Positions 1 through 8,494 of a stretch of DNA of 64,000 bases are shown piece by piece. Under the pieces are notes generated by a model that worked only from the letters and a program-made list of their open reading frames with translations, was not told the origin of the DNA and made no database searches. The translations under genes and the position numbers were made by a program. This stretch comes from Hymenobacter glacieicola (GTDB lineage: Bacteria > Bacteroidota > Bacteroidia > Cytophagales > Hymenobacteraceae): contig NZ_BMGS01000003.1 of the NCBI RefSeq assembly GCF_014640315.1, positions 62,001 to 126,000 of the forward strand. The letters are read 5' to 3'. Positions within the stretch are counted from its first letter, which is position 1; every line of letters begins with the position of its first letter.

Positions 1-175
1 CCGCCACGGCAAAGAAAATAGAGAGCGGGCCCGCAATGTGCGTGTGCGTGAGGCGCTCCAAAACCGGGTTTTCAAACAAGCGGGCCGAGCCCTTGTGCTT
101 CGGCTTGATGGCTTCGGGAGTTTTAACCGGCGTTACTGTAGTGCTGGTTTCCAGGATTTCAGGAGAGGTGTTCAT
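1..175 (-). CDS. N-terminal fragment of a membrane protein, possibly fatty acid hydroxylase/sterol desaturase family
   Basis: The window edge cuts this minus-strand gene, leaving 58 codons from an ATG at 173-175. The fragment starts with a polar stretch (MNTSPEILE...), then has KPKHKGSARLF and NPVLERLTHTHIAGPLSI, then runs into what looks like the first membrane segment. That arrangement resembles the N-terminus of Bacteroidota sterol desaturase/fatty acid hydroxylase proteins, but none of the diagnostic histidine boxes lies inside the window, so the family is a guess from memory of similar N-termini. It lies 70 bases downstream of shikimate kinase on the same strand and could share its transcript. 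The gene itself is well supported by frame and codon use; its function is not. Confidence 0.45.
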   Translation of the reverse strand, partial: MNTSPEILETSTTVTPVKTPEAIKPKHKGSARLFENPVLERLTHTHIAGPLSIFFAVA

Positions 176-244
176 GCCAATACAGGAATGATGAAGGCGC
201 AAAAGTACACAGGGCCGCGCAAATGCCGGGCCAACTACTACCCC

Positions 245-814
245 TCAGGCAGTAGTGAAATAGCGCGCTACCAACTGCTGCACGGCCTCCAAAGAGCAAG
301 TAGGAGCCGCGCAGTAAAGTGGGGCGCGGTCGTAAAACCGTTGGCGGGCAGCTAAGGTTTCGCGGAGGCGCGTTTCCAGACCGGCAGCATCCGGCAAGGC
401 GGCTAGCAGCGGGCGGCTGGCCGCCACGGCCTGCAGGCGCCGCACCAACTCCTCTACCGGCACGGCCAGGTACAGCGTTAGGCCAGTGGTGAGCAGCACA
501 TCCAGATTATGGTGAAAGCAGGGTGTGCCCCCACCGGTAGCCAGCACCACCCGGGAGTGGGTAGCCACCACGTCGCGCAGCACGTCGGCCTCCCGCTGAC
601 GGAAATACTCCTCACCTTCCTGGGCAAATATTTCGGAGACGCTGCGCTGCTCCCGCCGCACAATTTCTTCATCCAGATCTAGAAAGGGCAGGCCATAGGC
701 CACGGCTAGGGCCCGGCCCAGGGTGGTTTTGCCCGCGCCCGGCATTCCAATCAAATACAGCCGCTCGGCCGTGACGGGTAAAGCATACGGGGTGGAGGTA
801 AGGCGGGTCGTCAT
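245..814 (-). CDS. aroK: Shikimate kinase
   Basis: Phosphorylates shikimate at the 3-hydroxyl with ATP, the fifth step of the chorismate pathway to aromatic amino acids, in the cytoplasm. The 189-residue product has a P-loop GMPGAGKT at about 23-30, the LDLDEEI segment near 46-52 with a shikimate-binding aspartate, FRQRE near 73-77, and the GGGTP motif near 96-100. SRPLL near 133 fits the adenine-binding lid. Length is slightly above the usual 165-180, because of a short N-terminal extension before the first strand. The ATG at 812-814 is used. It lies 81 bases after the ABC permease gene on the same strand, so the two may be cotranscribed, although they have no known functional link. Confidence 0.93.
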   Translation of the reverse strand: MTTRLTSTPYALPVTAERLYLIGMPGAGKTTLGRALAVAYGLPFLDLDEEIVRREQRSVSEIFAQEGEEYFRQREADVLRDVVATHSRVVLATGGGTPCFHHNLDVLLTTGLTLYLAVPVEELVRRLQAVAASRPLLAALPDAAGLETRLRETLAARQRFYDRAPLYCAAPTCSLEAVQQLVARYFTTA

Positions 815-895
815 GGCAGGAGGAAGAGAAACTTCACGATCAAGGCGGCTCCTTAGGCTTTCCGCTTGCTCAGGTTACGGGGAAAGGTCCGCAGC

Positions 896-1954
896 TTATC
901 CCAGCTTCACGCGGGGGTCGAGCAAAGCGTAGAGCACGTCAACCACAATATTGACCACCACAAACAGCGCAGCAATAAAGATGGTAGCGCCCATAACGAT
1001 GGGGAAATCCAGGTTTTCTACGGCGCGCAGCGTCACGGTACCCAGGCCTTTCCAGTTAAAGATGTACTCAATAAAAAAAGCGCCCGCCATCAAGGAGGCC
1101 AACCACCCCGACACGGCCGTTATTACCGGATTCAGGGCGTTTTTTACGGCGTGGCCCATCACGGTGCGGTAGCCGGAAAGGCCCTTGGCCCGCGCCGTGC
1201 GGATGTAGTCCTGGCTCATTACCTCCAGCATGGAGGAACGGGTTAGCTGCACGATAACGGCCAGGGGCCGGATGCCCAGGGCAAAAGCCGGCAGCAGCAA
1301 GTTCTTCAGGGTCAGGTGGCGGCCGGTGAAGGCATCGGTTTCGTAGAGCTGCCCCGTTAGGTTCAGGCCCGTCCAGCTGCTCCAGTAGAACCCGAACGTC
1401 ATGGCAATGAGGATGGCGGCCACGAAGGACGGCACGGAAATTCCCAGCACCGAGGTGGACAGCAGCGTCCGGTCGAGCCAGGAATGAGGTTTCAGGGCGG
1501 CCACAATGCCGAGCCCGATGCCCAGCACCGCCGCCAGCAGCATGGCGGCCACCGCCAGCCACAGCGTGCCCGTAAAATGGTCAAGCAGGATGCTGAGCAC
1601 TTCCTTATTGCTTTGGAAGGAGCGGCGTAGGTAGGGCGTTTTCAAGACCAAGGCCTTTTCACTTCCGAGGGGTAGCAGCTGCACGCCGCCATACTTGGCC
1701 ACGCCCGCCGAGTCGCGCGGGTGCACGCCCAGGGGCGACACGTCATTCAAGTAACCCGCGAGTTGGGCAGGTAGGGGCTGGTCCAGGCCCAGGTCGGCGG
1801 CAATGGCGGCGCGGGTAGCAGCGTCGCTGCGCTGCCCGGCCAGCAGGGCCACCGGGTCGCCGGGCAGCACCTGAAACAGGAAAAACACCGTCAGGGCCAC
1901 CCCAATCAACACCAGTACGCCCTGCCAAAGACGGCTTAAAATGAAACCTATCAT
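896..1954 (-). CDS. ABC transporter permease, dipeptide/oligopeptide type (DppB/OppB-like)
   Basis: Inner-membrane permease of a peptide- or nickel-type ABC importer, 352 residues with an N-terminal membrane helix, a long periplasmic loop (about residues 30-125) and five further helices. The N-terminal RLWQGVLVLIGVALTVFFLF followed by LPGDP is the usual OppB start, and DYIRTARAKGLSGYR (about 240-254) is the cytoplasmic EAA loop that contacts the ATPase. No second permease, ATPase or binding protein is nearby, so this is a lone subunit whose partners must be encoded elsewhere, as is common for these transporters in Bacteroidota. The substrate cannot be told from the sequence. Confidence 0.88.
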   Translation of the reverse strand: MIGFILSRLWQGVLVLIGVALTVFFLFQVLPGDPVALLAGQRSDAATRAAIAADLGLDQPLPAQLAGYLNDVSPLGVHPRDSAGVAKYGGVQLLPLGSEKALVLKTPYLRRSFQSNKEVLSILLDHFTGTLWLAVAAMLLAAVLGIGLGIVAALKPHSWLDRTLLSTSVLGISVPSFVAAILIAMTFGFYWSSWTGLNLTGQLYETDAFTGRHLTLKNLLLPAFALGIRPLAVIVQLTRSSMLEVMSQDYIRTARAKGLSGYRTVMGHAVKNALNPVITAVSGWLASLMAGAFFIEYIFNWKGLGTVTLRAVENLDFPIVMGATIFIAALFVVVNIVVDVLYALLDPRVKLG

Positions 1955-2037
1955 GTATGTTCAGTTGGCAGTTGCTGGTTGGCGGGGGTTCGGGGTTGGG
2001 CATCAGTGTCAACCTGATACCTAATAAGTAGCAACGA

Positions 2038-3144
2038 TTACAGCAGTTCCTCCAGCTTGCTGGCTTCGGGGATGTCGTGGTAGTGGTACTTGCCCTTTAC
2101 TACCCCATCCTGCAGCAGAATAAAGCCCGGGTTAGAGCGGATCATGGATTTGAGCACGGTGGCGTCGGCGAAGTAGTAGGTACCGGCCAGGTTCACATCG
2201 TGGCGGAAGGCGTCGAACTCCTGGGGGCTGCTGCTGGTAATGATAAGGGGCCGAATCTGCTTGCGCGACTTGGCCGCGTCTTCCATCAGCTTGCTGATGT
2301 CCTTGAACCGGTCCCGGTCGGCCGTGCTGGCGCTTTGCACAATGAGCAGCAGCTTGTTGCCGGTCAGTATGTCCTGCGTGTGGTCTTTGCCCTCGGCATC
2401 GAATACCGAAAAGTCGGTGATGACGGGCTTGGACGTGAGCGGGTTGAGCACTTCCATGCTCTTGTACTTCCAGGTAGAGTCGGTGGGGTACTCCGTGAAC
2501 GTCTTGGTTTCGCCGTTGCGCTCCATCACGTACTGGTAGCGGGCCTGCTCCTGGGGCTTCATGAGCTTGCCAATGTCATTGCCCACCTTGTAGGGCAGGA
2601 AATCGAAGTAGGGCAAGTGGCCCAGGGCCCGCACCCCAATACCAATGGCCACGGCCGAGGCCAGGGTAATGTACATCACGCCCAGCGTGCCCTTGGCAAA
2701 CACCCGGCGCAGGTAGCGCTGGTTGAAGAACACCACGGCCCAGAGCACTAGCAGAAACAAATCCTTGAAGAAGGAAGTCCAGGGCGTGAGCTTGATAAAG
2801 TCGCCGAAGCAGCCGCAGTCGGTTACCTTGTTGAAGGCCGCCGAGTAAAACGTCAGGAACCCGAAGAACACCAGCAGGGCCAGCAGCACCCACAGGGTTT
2901 GGCGCAGCATCCAGCGCAGCAGCACGGCTACGCCCAGCACCACCTCCAGGGAGCTGAGCACAATGCTCAGGGTGCGGGAATGCGGAATAAAGATTTCGAA
3001 GAAAGAGCCGAAGTCCTTCGAGAACACCTCAAAGTACTCTTCCAGCTTCAGGGCCGTGCCCACGGGGTCGTTCAGCTTTACGAGGCCCGAGAAGATAAAC
3101 ACAACGCCCAGCAGCAGCCAGCAAATACGGGTAACTTGTTTCAT
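2038..3144 (-). CDS. BT_3928-like DoxX-family membrane protein
   Basis: A 368-residue integral membrane protein. The first helix and IFSGLVKLNDPVGTALKLEE (about 18-37) are the start of the DoxX/MauE-like fold; four helices fill roughly residues 1-165. A soluble C-terminal half (about 185-368) contains a region like a thioredoxin fold (KLLLIVQSAS, then PLIITSSS) but no CxxC pair is visible there; the only clear cysteines are DCGCFGD near 108-114 in the membrane part. Bacteroidota BT_3928 proteins have this same plan and are thought, without direct proof, to act in envelope redox or respiratory chemistry. It follows the DUF1599 gene on the same strand after 129 bases, a pairing often kept beside folP in the phylum. 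Confidence 0.8.
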   Translation of the reverse strand: MKQVTRICWLLLGVVFIFSGLVKLNDPVGTALKLEEYFEVFSKDFGSFFEIFIPHSRTLSIVLSSLEVVLGVAVLLRWMLRQTLWVLLALLVFFGFLTFYSAAFNKVTDCGCFGDFIKLTPWTSFFKDLFLLVLWAVVFFNQRYLRRVFAKGTLGVMYITLASAVAIGIGVRALGHLPYFDFLPYKVGNDIGKLMKPQEQARYQYVMERNGETKTFTEYPTDSTWKYKSMEVLNPLTSKPVITDFSVFDAEGKDHTQDILTGNKLLLIVQSASTADRDRFKDISKLMEDAAKSRKQIRPLIITSSSPQEFDAFRHDVNLAGTYYFADATVLKSMIRSNPGFILLQDGVVKGKYHYHDIPEASKLEELL

Positions 3145-3273
3145 GAACTCCGTTGAGTAACTGAGTAAATACGTAGCTGAGTAACTGCATTATGCCCAAT
3201 GCAGTTGCGGCAGAAAGCAGGTTTCGGGCTTACGGTGCCGAGGCTGATACGCAAATGTAGGTTCAGGAGCTGT

Positions 3274-3828
3274 TTACTCCGCTACCCGGCCGAAATCCAT
3301 CTTAATGAGCACAAACACGGCGTAGTTGAGCATGTCGCGGTAGTTGGCTTCCACGCCTTCCGAAACCCGGGTCAGGCCGCCCAAGTCCTCGATTTGCTTG
3401 GTGCGGTGCAGCTTCATGAGAATGATATCCGTGATGCTTTCAATGCGCATCTGCCGCCAGGCCTCGCCGTAGTCGTGGTTTTTGGCGAACAGCAGCCGGC
3501 GGTTTTCTGCTACCTGCGCGTCGTAGGCGGCCGCCACGGCGGCGGGCTCCAGCTCCAGGGGCGCTTCGGGGGGTAGACTGAGCTGCATCAGGGCAATAAT
3601 GCAGTAGTTGATGATGGCCACGAATTCCTCCTCTACCCCGTCGGCCACCAGTTGCACGCCCTTTTCCTGAATGCTGCGGATGCGCTGGGCCTTGATGTAT
3701 AGCTGGTCCGTGACGGAGGGTAGGCGCAGGATGCGCCAGGCCGTGCCGTAGTCGTGGGTTTTGGCCAGAAAGAGCTGCCGACACCGGGTAATGACCTGGT
3801 CGTATTCGTGCTGGGTTTGATTCTCCAA
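3274..3828 (-). CDS. DUF1599 domain protein, two tandem modules
   Basis: A 184-residue protein of unknown function made of two copies of the same module. The first copy has THDYGTAWRILRLPSVTD and RIRSIQEKG; the second has NHDYGEAWRQMRIESITD and RTKQIEDLGG. The family is DUF1599, whose members have been linked with nucleotide modification, though I cannot confirm that here. The reading frame stays open upstream to an ATG at 4042-4044, but that would run antisense into folP and adds low-complexity sequence; the TTG at 3826-3828 (LENQTQHEYD) fits the start of homologous proteins better. Divergently transcribed from folP with a 153-base gap, it leads into the DoxX-like gene. Confidence 0.85.
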   Translation of the reverse strand: MENQTQHEYDQVITRCRQLFLAKTHDYGTAWRILRLPSVTDQLYIKAQRIRSIQEKGVQLVADGVEEEFVAIINYCIIALMQLSLPPEAPLELEPAAVAAAYDAQVAENRRLLFAKNHDYGEAWRQMRIESITDIILMKLHRTKQIEDLGGLTRVSEGVEANYRDMLNYAVFVLIKMDFGRVAE

Positions 3829-3981
3829 GTTTTTCAGCCTATTTTGTTGCAATCCGCCTTTTGTCGTGCCAACGAAGGCCGCGCGTGTTGCCAGAAGATG
3901 ATTCCATGCCGAGCGGCTGCCGCCGGCAGAATGCTTTAGCGGCGTGGCCCCGATCAGGCAGGACGTTCCTTTCCGCCCCAC

Positions 3982-4869
3982 ATGATGCGCCAGGCCCTGC
4001 AAGATACGTGCTTTTCCCCGAGGCAAACCCTGCGCTGTGGCCACGGCCGGCTGCTGGATTTACGCCAGCCCCGGGTGATGGGCATCCTGAACCTAACGCC
4101 GGACTCCTTCTTCGCGGGCAACCGCATTGGCACTGCTGACGAGCTGCTGCGCCGGGCCGAGCAGATGCTGCGCGCCGGGGCCGCCGTCCTGGATTTGGGC
4201 GGCTACTCCTCCCGGCCGGGAGCCGAGCATATTTCCGCCGACGAAGAGAAAAAGCGCGTGCTGCCCGCCGTGGAGGCCGTGCGCCAAGCTTTCCCCGACG
4301 CCGTTATTTCCGTGGATACGTTCCGGGCCGCGGTAGCGGCCGAGGCCGTAGCTGCCGGCGCCGACCTGCTCAACGACATCAGTGGGGGCACCCTGGACGA
4401 GGACATGTTCGCCACGGTGGGCCGGCTAGGTGTGCCCTACATTCTGATGCACATGCGCGGCACGCCCCAAACCATGACCCAGCTTACCCAGTATGAGGGC
4501 GACCTGGTACTGGAGCTGGTGCGCTACTTCCGCGACAAACTGGCCGAACTGCGCCACCATGGGGTAGTAGATGTGGTGCTGGACCCCGGCTTCGGATTCG
4601 CCAAAACGCCCGCTCAGGGCCACGAGCTGCTGCGGCGGCTACGGGAGCTGCACGTGCTGGGCTTACCCATCCTGGTGGGGCTCTCGCGCAAAAGCATGGT
4701 GTATAAGCCCCTGGGCCTTACGCCCGAGGCTGCCCTGGCCGGTACCATCACCGTCAATACCCTGGCCGTGCTCAACGGTGCCCGCCTGCTGCGCGTACAC
4801 GATGTAGCCGAAGCGGTGCAGACCATCCAGCTCGTTTCGAATACTTACCCCCTACCCTACTCGTCGTGA
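3982..4869 (+). CDS. folP: Dihydropteroate synthase
   Basis: Condenses 6-hydroxymethyl-dihydropterin pyrophosphate with para-aminobenzoate to make dihydropteroate in folate synthesis; it is the sulfonamide target. The 295-residue product shows the first pterin signature VMGILNLTPDSF at about 32-43, GGYSSRPGAE near 77-86, DVVLDPGFGFAKT near 193-205 and VGLSRKSM near 231-238, all in the expected order of the TIM barrel. The last four bases overlap the GTG start of the diadenylate cyclase gene (GTGA), so the two are probably translationally coupled; folP followed by cdaA is a familiar Bacteroidota pairing. The start at 3982 is the first ATG; a start a few codons later is possible. Confidence 0.96.
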   Translation: MMRQALQDTCFSPRQTLRCGHGRLLDLRQPRVMGILNLTPDSFFAGNRIGTADELLRRAEQMLRAGAAVLDLGGYSSRPGAEHISADEEKKRVLPAVEAVRQAFPDAVISVDTFRAAVAAEAVAAGADLLNDISGGTLDEDMFATVGRLGVPYILMHMRGTPQTMTQLTQYEGDLVLELVRYFRDKLAELRHHGVVDVVLDPGFGFAKTPAQGHELLRRLRELHVLGLPILVGLSRKSMVYKPLGLTPEAALAGTITVNTLAVLNGARLLRVHDVAEAVQTIQLVSNTYPLPYSS

Positions 4870-5705
4870 TTGGCGCCTTCACCATCGGCTTCCTGCGCAT
4901 CGGCTGGATAGACGTCGTGGACGTACTTCTGGTCACGGCCCTGTTCTATCAGCTCTACAAGCTGCTGACGGGTAGCGTGGCCCTGAAGGTGTTTCTCGGG
5001 TTCATGTCGCTTTACCTGGTGTACCTGGTGGTAAAGGCCGTGGGCATGGAGCTGCTAACCAGCATTTTGGGGCAGTTTATGAGCGTGGGCGTGCTGGCCG
5101 GCATCATTTTGTTTCAGCAGGAAATCCGCCGGTTTTTGCTGAACGTGGGCAAGGCTACCTCGTTTGGCAACCGCCTGCGGATGTTTCCGTGGCGACGTGA
5201 GCCCCAGCAGGAACGCATGAACATCACCCCGTTTATTGAAGCCGCCAAAAGCCTGGCCAGCAAGCAAACCGGGGCCCTCATTGCCTTCAGCATGGCCTCC
5301 GACCTGAAGTTTTTTGCCGATTCCGGTGACCTGATTGACGCGGCCGTGAGCAAACGCCTGCTCATGAGCATCTTCAACAAAACCTCGCCCTTGCACGACG
5401 GGGCCGTTATCATCACCAATGGCCGCATCAAAGCCGCCCGCTGCATTCTGCCCGTCAGTGAAAACCCCGACGTGCCCGCTTCCATGGGCTTGCGCCACCG
5501 CGCCGCCATCGGCCTGACCGAAATTACCGACTCTATCGTACTGGTAGTCAGTGAAGAAACCGGCTATATTTCCTTGGTGCGGGGAGGCGAAGTATTCCGC
5601 AACCTCGCCCCTGCCGACCTGCGCGCCCGCCTCAACGAGTTCCTTTTCGACATGGCTCCCAAGCCCACGGCCTCGGCGGATTCGGCGGCAGAGGTAGCGG
5701 CGTAG
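4866..5705 (+). CDS. cdaA: Diadenylate cyclase (DisA_N domain)
   Basis: Makes the second messenger cyclic di-AMP from two ATP. The 279-residue protein has three N-terminal membrane helices (about 1-85) and then a DisA_N catalytic domain with the DGA motif (LHDGAVII, about 176-183) and the RHRAA motif (about 210-214), both needed for ATP binding and catalysis. The GTG start at 4866 overlaps the folP stop. A short variable tail rich in Ala and Pro ends the protein. Cyclic di-AMP usually governs potassium and osmolyte balance and wall integrity; the coupling to folP suggests shared expression rather than a shared pathway. CdaR, the partner in Firmicutes, is not in the window. Confidence 0.95.
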   Translation: MIGAFTIGFLRIGWIDVVDVLLVTALFYQLYKLLTGSVALKVFLGFMSLYLVYLVVKAVGMELLTSILGQFMSVGVLAGIILFQQEIRRFLLNVGKATSFGNRLRMFPWRREPQQERMNITPFIEAAKSLASKQTGALIAFSMASDLKFFADSGDLIDAAVSKRLLMSIFNKTSPLHDGAVIITNGRIKAARCILPVSENPDVPASMGLRHRAAIGLTEITDSIVLVVSEETGYISLVRGGEVFRNLAPADLRARLNEFLFDMAPKPTASADSAAEVAA

Positions 5706-5738
5706 GTAACGGTTTACCGCAAACTCACACCTACAAAA

Positions 5739-5845
5739 GCACGCCATCCTGAGCGTAGCGAAGGACTTGGTTATGCGCGACCGAGACGTTGTTACATCCT
5801 ACATCACGCATGACCAAGTCCTTCGCTACACTCAGGATGGCGTGC
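5739..5845. repeat. Intergenic inverted repeat, CATCCTGAGCG type
   Basis: Two arms of about 38 bases (5739-5777 and 5808-5845) pair almost fully: the left arm has CATCCTGAGCGTAGCGAAGG and the right arm its complement with a single change (TACACTCAGG). The loop is about 30 bases. It lies between the convergent cdaA and kbl genes and could act as a two-way terminator. The core matches the elements at 54716-54832 and 59266-59365. Confidence 0.85.
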
Positions 5846-5867
5846 GAAAGGCGGTTTGTACGCATCC

Positions 5868-7115
5868 TTACGGCGTGTTCGTCACTACCTGACCGGCTTC
5901 CGGCTGAGCGGCGCTACGGTCCTTCAGGGTACCCAGCTCGCGGCCTACCTCGATGAAGGCGTTAATGGCCTTGTCCAGATGCGCGCGGGTGTGAGCGGCG
6001 CTAAGCTGCACCCGAATGCGGGCCTGGCCCTGGGGCACTACGGGGTAATAGAAGCCGACTACGTAGATGCCTTTTTCGAGCATTTTGGCGGCGAATTCCT
6101 GGCTGAGCTTGGCGTCGTAGAGCATGACGGGCACGATGGGGTGCTCCCCGGGCTTGATGTCGAAGCCAGCTTCCGTCATGCGCTGGCGGAAGTATGTGGT
6201 GTTTTCTTCCAGCCGGTCGCGCAGCTCGGTGCTTTCCGTGAGCAGCTCCAGCACCCGCAGGCTAGCACCTACAATGGCCGGGGCCAGCGTGTTGCTGAAC
6301 AGGTAGGGGCGGCTGCGCTGGCGCAGCATGTCAATGATTTCCTTGCGGCCCGAGGTGAAGCCGCCCATGGCGCCGCCAAGGGCTTTGCCCAGCGTGCCGG
6401 TGATGATGTCGACGCGGCCCATCACGTTGCGGTACTCGTGGGTCCCGCGGCCGGTCTGGCCCAGAAAGCCCATGCTGTGGCACTCATCAATCATGACCAG
6501 GGCCTGGTATTTATCGGCCAGGTCGCAGATCTGGTCGAGGCGGGCGATGGTGCCGTCCATGCTGAACGAGCCGTCCGTAACGATGATGCGGTGGCGGGTG
6601 CCCTTCGCTACGGCGTCCTGGAGCTGCTTTTCCAGGTCCTGCATGTCGTTGTGGGCGTAGCGGTAGCGCTGGGCCTTGCACAGGCGCACCCCATCAATGA
6701 TGGAAGCGTGGTTTAGGGCATCGGAAATAATGGCGTCCTGCTCGTTGAACAGGGGCTCGAACACCCCGCCGTTGGCATCGAAAGCCGCCGCGTACAGATT
6801 GGTATCTTCGGTGCCCAGAAACTCGGCCAGTTTCTGCTCCAGCTGCTTGTGAATATCCTGGGTGCCGCAGATAAAGCGCACCGACGACATGCCGTAGCCG
6901 TGGGTATCAATGGCTTCCTTGGCCGCCTTTACTACCTCCGGGTGCGACGACAAGCCCAGGTAGTTGTTGGCACAGAAGTTCAGCACCTCGCCGGCTTCCT
7001 GGGTTTCAATTTCGGCGCCCTGGGGCGAGGTAATCACGCGCTCCTTTTTGTAAAGGCCCGCGTCCTTGATTTCCTGAAGCTGCTTTTCGAGGTCCGGCTG
7101 GAGGGTGGTGTACAT
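5868..7115 (-). CDS. kbl: Glycine C-acetyltransferase (2-amino-3-ketobutyrate CoA ligase)
   Basis: PLP enzyme that cleaves 2-amino-3-ketobutyrate with CoA to glycine and acetyl-CoA, the second step of threonine breakdown through threonine dehydrogenase. The ATG at 7113-7115 gives 415 residues; the frame stays open for 36 more codons upstream but those carry no family similarity. Visible motifs are [16 protein letters not shown] near 47-62, the [15 protein letters not shown] aspartate segment, and the PLP lysine in [14 protein letters not shown] near 243. Length is a little above the 398 of E. coli because of an Ala/Gln-rich tail. The partner dehydrogenase tdh lies 1.4 kb away beyond a patatin gene. 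A promoter-like pair is at 7177-7204. Confidence 0.95.
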   Translation of the reverse strand: MYTTLQPDLEKQLQEIKDAGLYKKERVITSPQGAEIETQEAGEVLNFCANNYLGLSSHPEVVKAAKEAIDTHGYGMSSVRFICGTQDIHKQLEQKLAEFLGTEDTNLYAAAFDANGGVFEPLFNEQDAIISDALNHASIIDGVRLCKAQRYRYAHNDMQDLEKQLQDAVAKGTRHRIIVTDGSFSMDGTIARLDQICDLADKYQALVMIDECHSMGFLGQTGRGTHEYRNVMGRVDIITGTLGKALGGAMGGFTSGRKEIIDMLRQRSRPYLFSNTLAPAIVGASLRVLELLTESTELRDRLEENTTYFRQRMTEAGFDIKPGEHPIVPVMLYDAKLSQEFAAKMLEKGIYVVGFYYPVVPQGQARIRVQLSAAHTRAHLDKAINAFIEVGRELGTLKDRSAAQPEAGQVVTNTP

Positions 7116-7176
7116 CGGTGAAATGGTAAAGTTGTGGACTTGTGAGTGGGAAGTTGCAGTGTACGAGGCAGGGTAG

Positions 7177-7204
7177 CAAAGGTAAGCGTTTGGCGGGCAG
7201 TCAA
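7177..7204 (-). promoter_or_regulatory. Putative promoter of kbl
   Basis: Read on the minus strand, TTG (7202-7204) is followed after 17 bases by TACCTTTG (7177-7184), an exact match to the Bacteroidota -7 consensus TAnnTTTG. The spacing is about two bases shorter than usual. The kbl ATG is 62 bases downstream. This would let kbl be transcribed independently of the upstream patatin gene. Confidence 0.5.
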
Positions 7205-7250
7205 CCGTAGTTCTTGCACCCACCGCGTGGGGCCAGGATGAACCAGAAGA

Positions 7251-8348
7251 TTATTTTTCTCGTGCATAAAACACCCGCACGCCTTCCCGCCCGCTGTCTA
7301 GCAACTGCTGCTTCTGGGCATCGGAAATCCGCTTGATTTTCGGGTTGAAGCCCAGGGTGCTGATGCTAATGGTGCGGGGCCAATCCTCGGGCCGGGTGGA
7401 GTTCAGGTTTTCGATGGCTACCGTGTACAGGGCCCCCACGTAGGAGCCAAAATCCCGGATGGCGTAGGGCGCCAGCTGCTGCCGCCCGCCGGGCTGGGCA
7501 TCGTAGGCAATCTGCTCGGCGCGGTCGAGGCGTAGGCCCAGGGTTTCGGGGTTGGGGGTGCGCAGAGGGGTAGGCGCGGTGGCGGCCGTAGCTGCTTTGG
7601 CGGGCAGATAGCGCGGGTGGTCGAACAGGTCGATGGGGTAGTTAGCCAGCAGCCCGCCATCCACTAGCACCTCTACCGCCTCGCCTTTGGCGGGACGGCG
7701 CACCACCTGGCCCTGCTGGTTCAGGAGCACGGCCCGGAAGTAGAGCGGAATGCTCATGCTGATGCGCACGGCATCGGCCACGCGCAGGTGGGGGTGGGTT
7801 TCGTAGCTGAATACCTGCACGCGCTGGGTGGTAAGGTTGGTGCCCGTAGTGTACAGGTCGCGGTAGCGGGTGGGCTCCAGTTGAACCAGCTCGTGCAACT
7901 GGCCCAGCGTGAGGTCGGGGCGCTGGGTTTTGCGGGCTACCAGCTCGCTGAGGTAGCGGGTAAAGGCGTCGCCGCGGTACCAGCCGTACTGCTTGACCAG
8001 GCGGGTGCTGCCCCCGAAAAAGATAAGCCGCCCATCGTTCAGGCGCTGAATGGGCGTGTGGTTTACCACGTCTATAATTTCCTGGGGCGAGTAGCCTACC
8101 GCCAGCAACGCCGCCTGAATGGCCCCGGCCGAAGTGCCGCCTACCCGCTGCAAACCAGCCAGTACGCCCTGTGTCTCCAGCTCCTGCAGCGCCCCACCGT
8201 AGGCAATGCCCCGGATGCCCCCGCCTTCCATTACCAGATTACGGTAGACGGGGCGCCCGGCCAGGGTAGGGGGAGCGGTAGGCTGGGCCCCCAGCCGAGG
8301 GCAAGTGCCAAGCAGAATCAGAAAAAACGGAAGCGAAAAACGGAACAT
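7251..8348 (-). CDS. Patatin-like phospholipase, probably exported
   Basis: A 365-residue lipid acyl hydrolase of the patatin family. After a likely signal peptide (MFRFSLPFFLILLGTC, cleavage near AQP) come the oxyanion loop EGGGIRG (41-47), the serine nucleophile motif GTSAG (71-75, Ser73) and the DGG aspartate (VLVDGGLLANYP, near 229), which together complete the Ser-Asp dyad. The ATG at 8346-8348 was chosen because it starts the signal peptide; the longer open frame upstream crosses the tdh promoter region. It is transcribed toward kbl, divergent from tdh. Its substrate and any link to threonine metabolism are unknown; the neighbourhood may be accidental. Confidence 0.9.
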   Translation of the reverse strand: MFRFSLPFFLILLGTCPRLGAQPTAPPTLAGRPVYRNLVMEGGGIRGIAYGGALQELETQGVLAGLQRVGGTSAGAIQAALLAVGYSPQEIIDVVNHTPIQRLNDGRLIFFGGSTRLVKQYGWYRGDAFTRYLSELVARKTQRPDLTLGQLHELVQLEPTRYRDLYTTGTNLTTQRVQVFSYETHPHLRVADAVRISMSIPLYFRAVLLNQQGQVVRRPAKGEAVEVLVDGGLLANYPIDLFDHPRYLPAKAATAATAPTPLRTPNPETLGLRLDRAEQIAYDAQPGGRQQLAPYAIRDFGSYVGALYTVAIENLNSTRPEDWPRTISISTLGFNPKIKRISDAQKQQLLDSGREGVRVFYAREK

Positions 8349-8447
8349 ACGGCGGAGGTAGATGGCCAGAAGATACCGCGCAGCAGCCCTCGGTTGTATG
8401 GGTTCCGCGCATTTGAGCCTCGGCAGCCGAGAACTGTTCGGCCCCGT

Positions 8448-8455
8448 TATCTTTG
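8448..8455 (+). promoter_or_regulatory. Putative -7 element of tdh
   Basis: TATCTTTG matches the Bacteroidota -7 consensus TAnnTTTG exactly and lies 39 bases before the tdh ATG. No good TTTG at the usual 19-21 base spacing is visible, so only this half of the promoter is called. Confidence 0.45.
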
Positions 8456-8494
8456 TGGTCCCCAACCACCCATTTTCCTCAACCACCCTCGCGA

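Noticed and set aside
896-1954. A full ABC peptide importer
   Set aside because: Only one permease is present; no second permease, ATPase or binding protein gene exists in the window.
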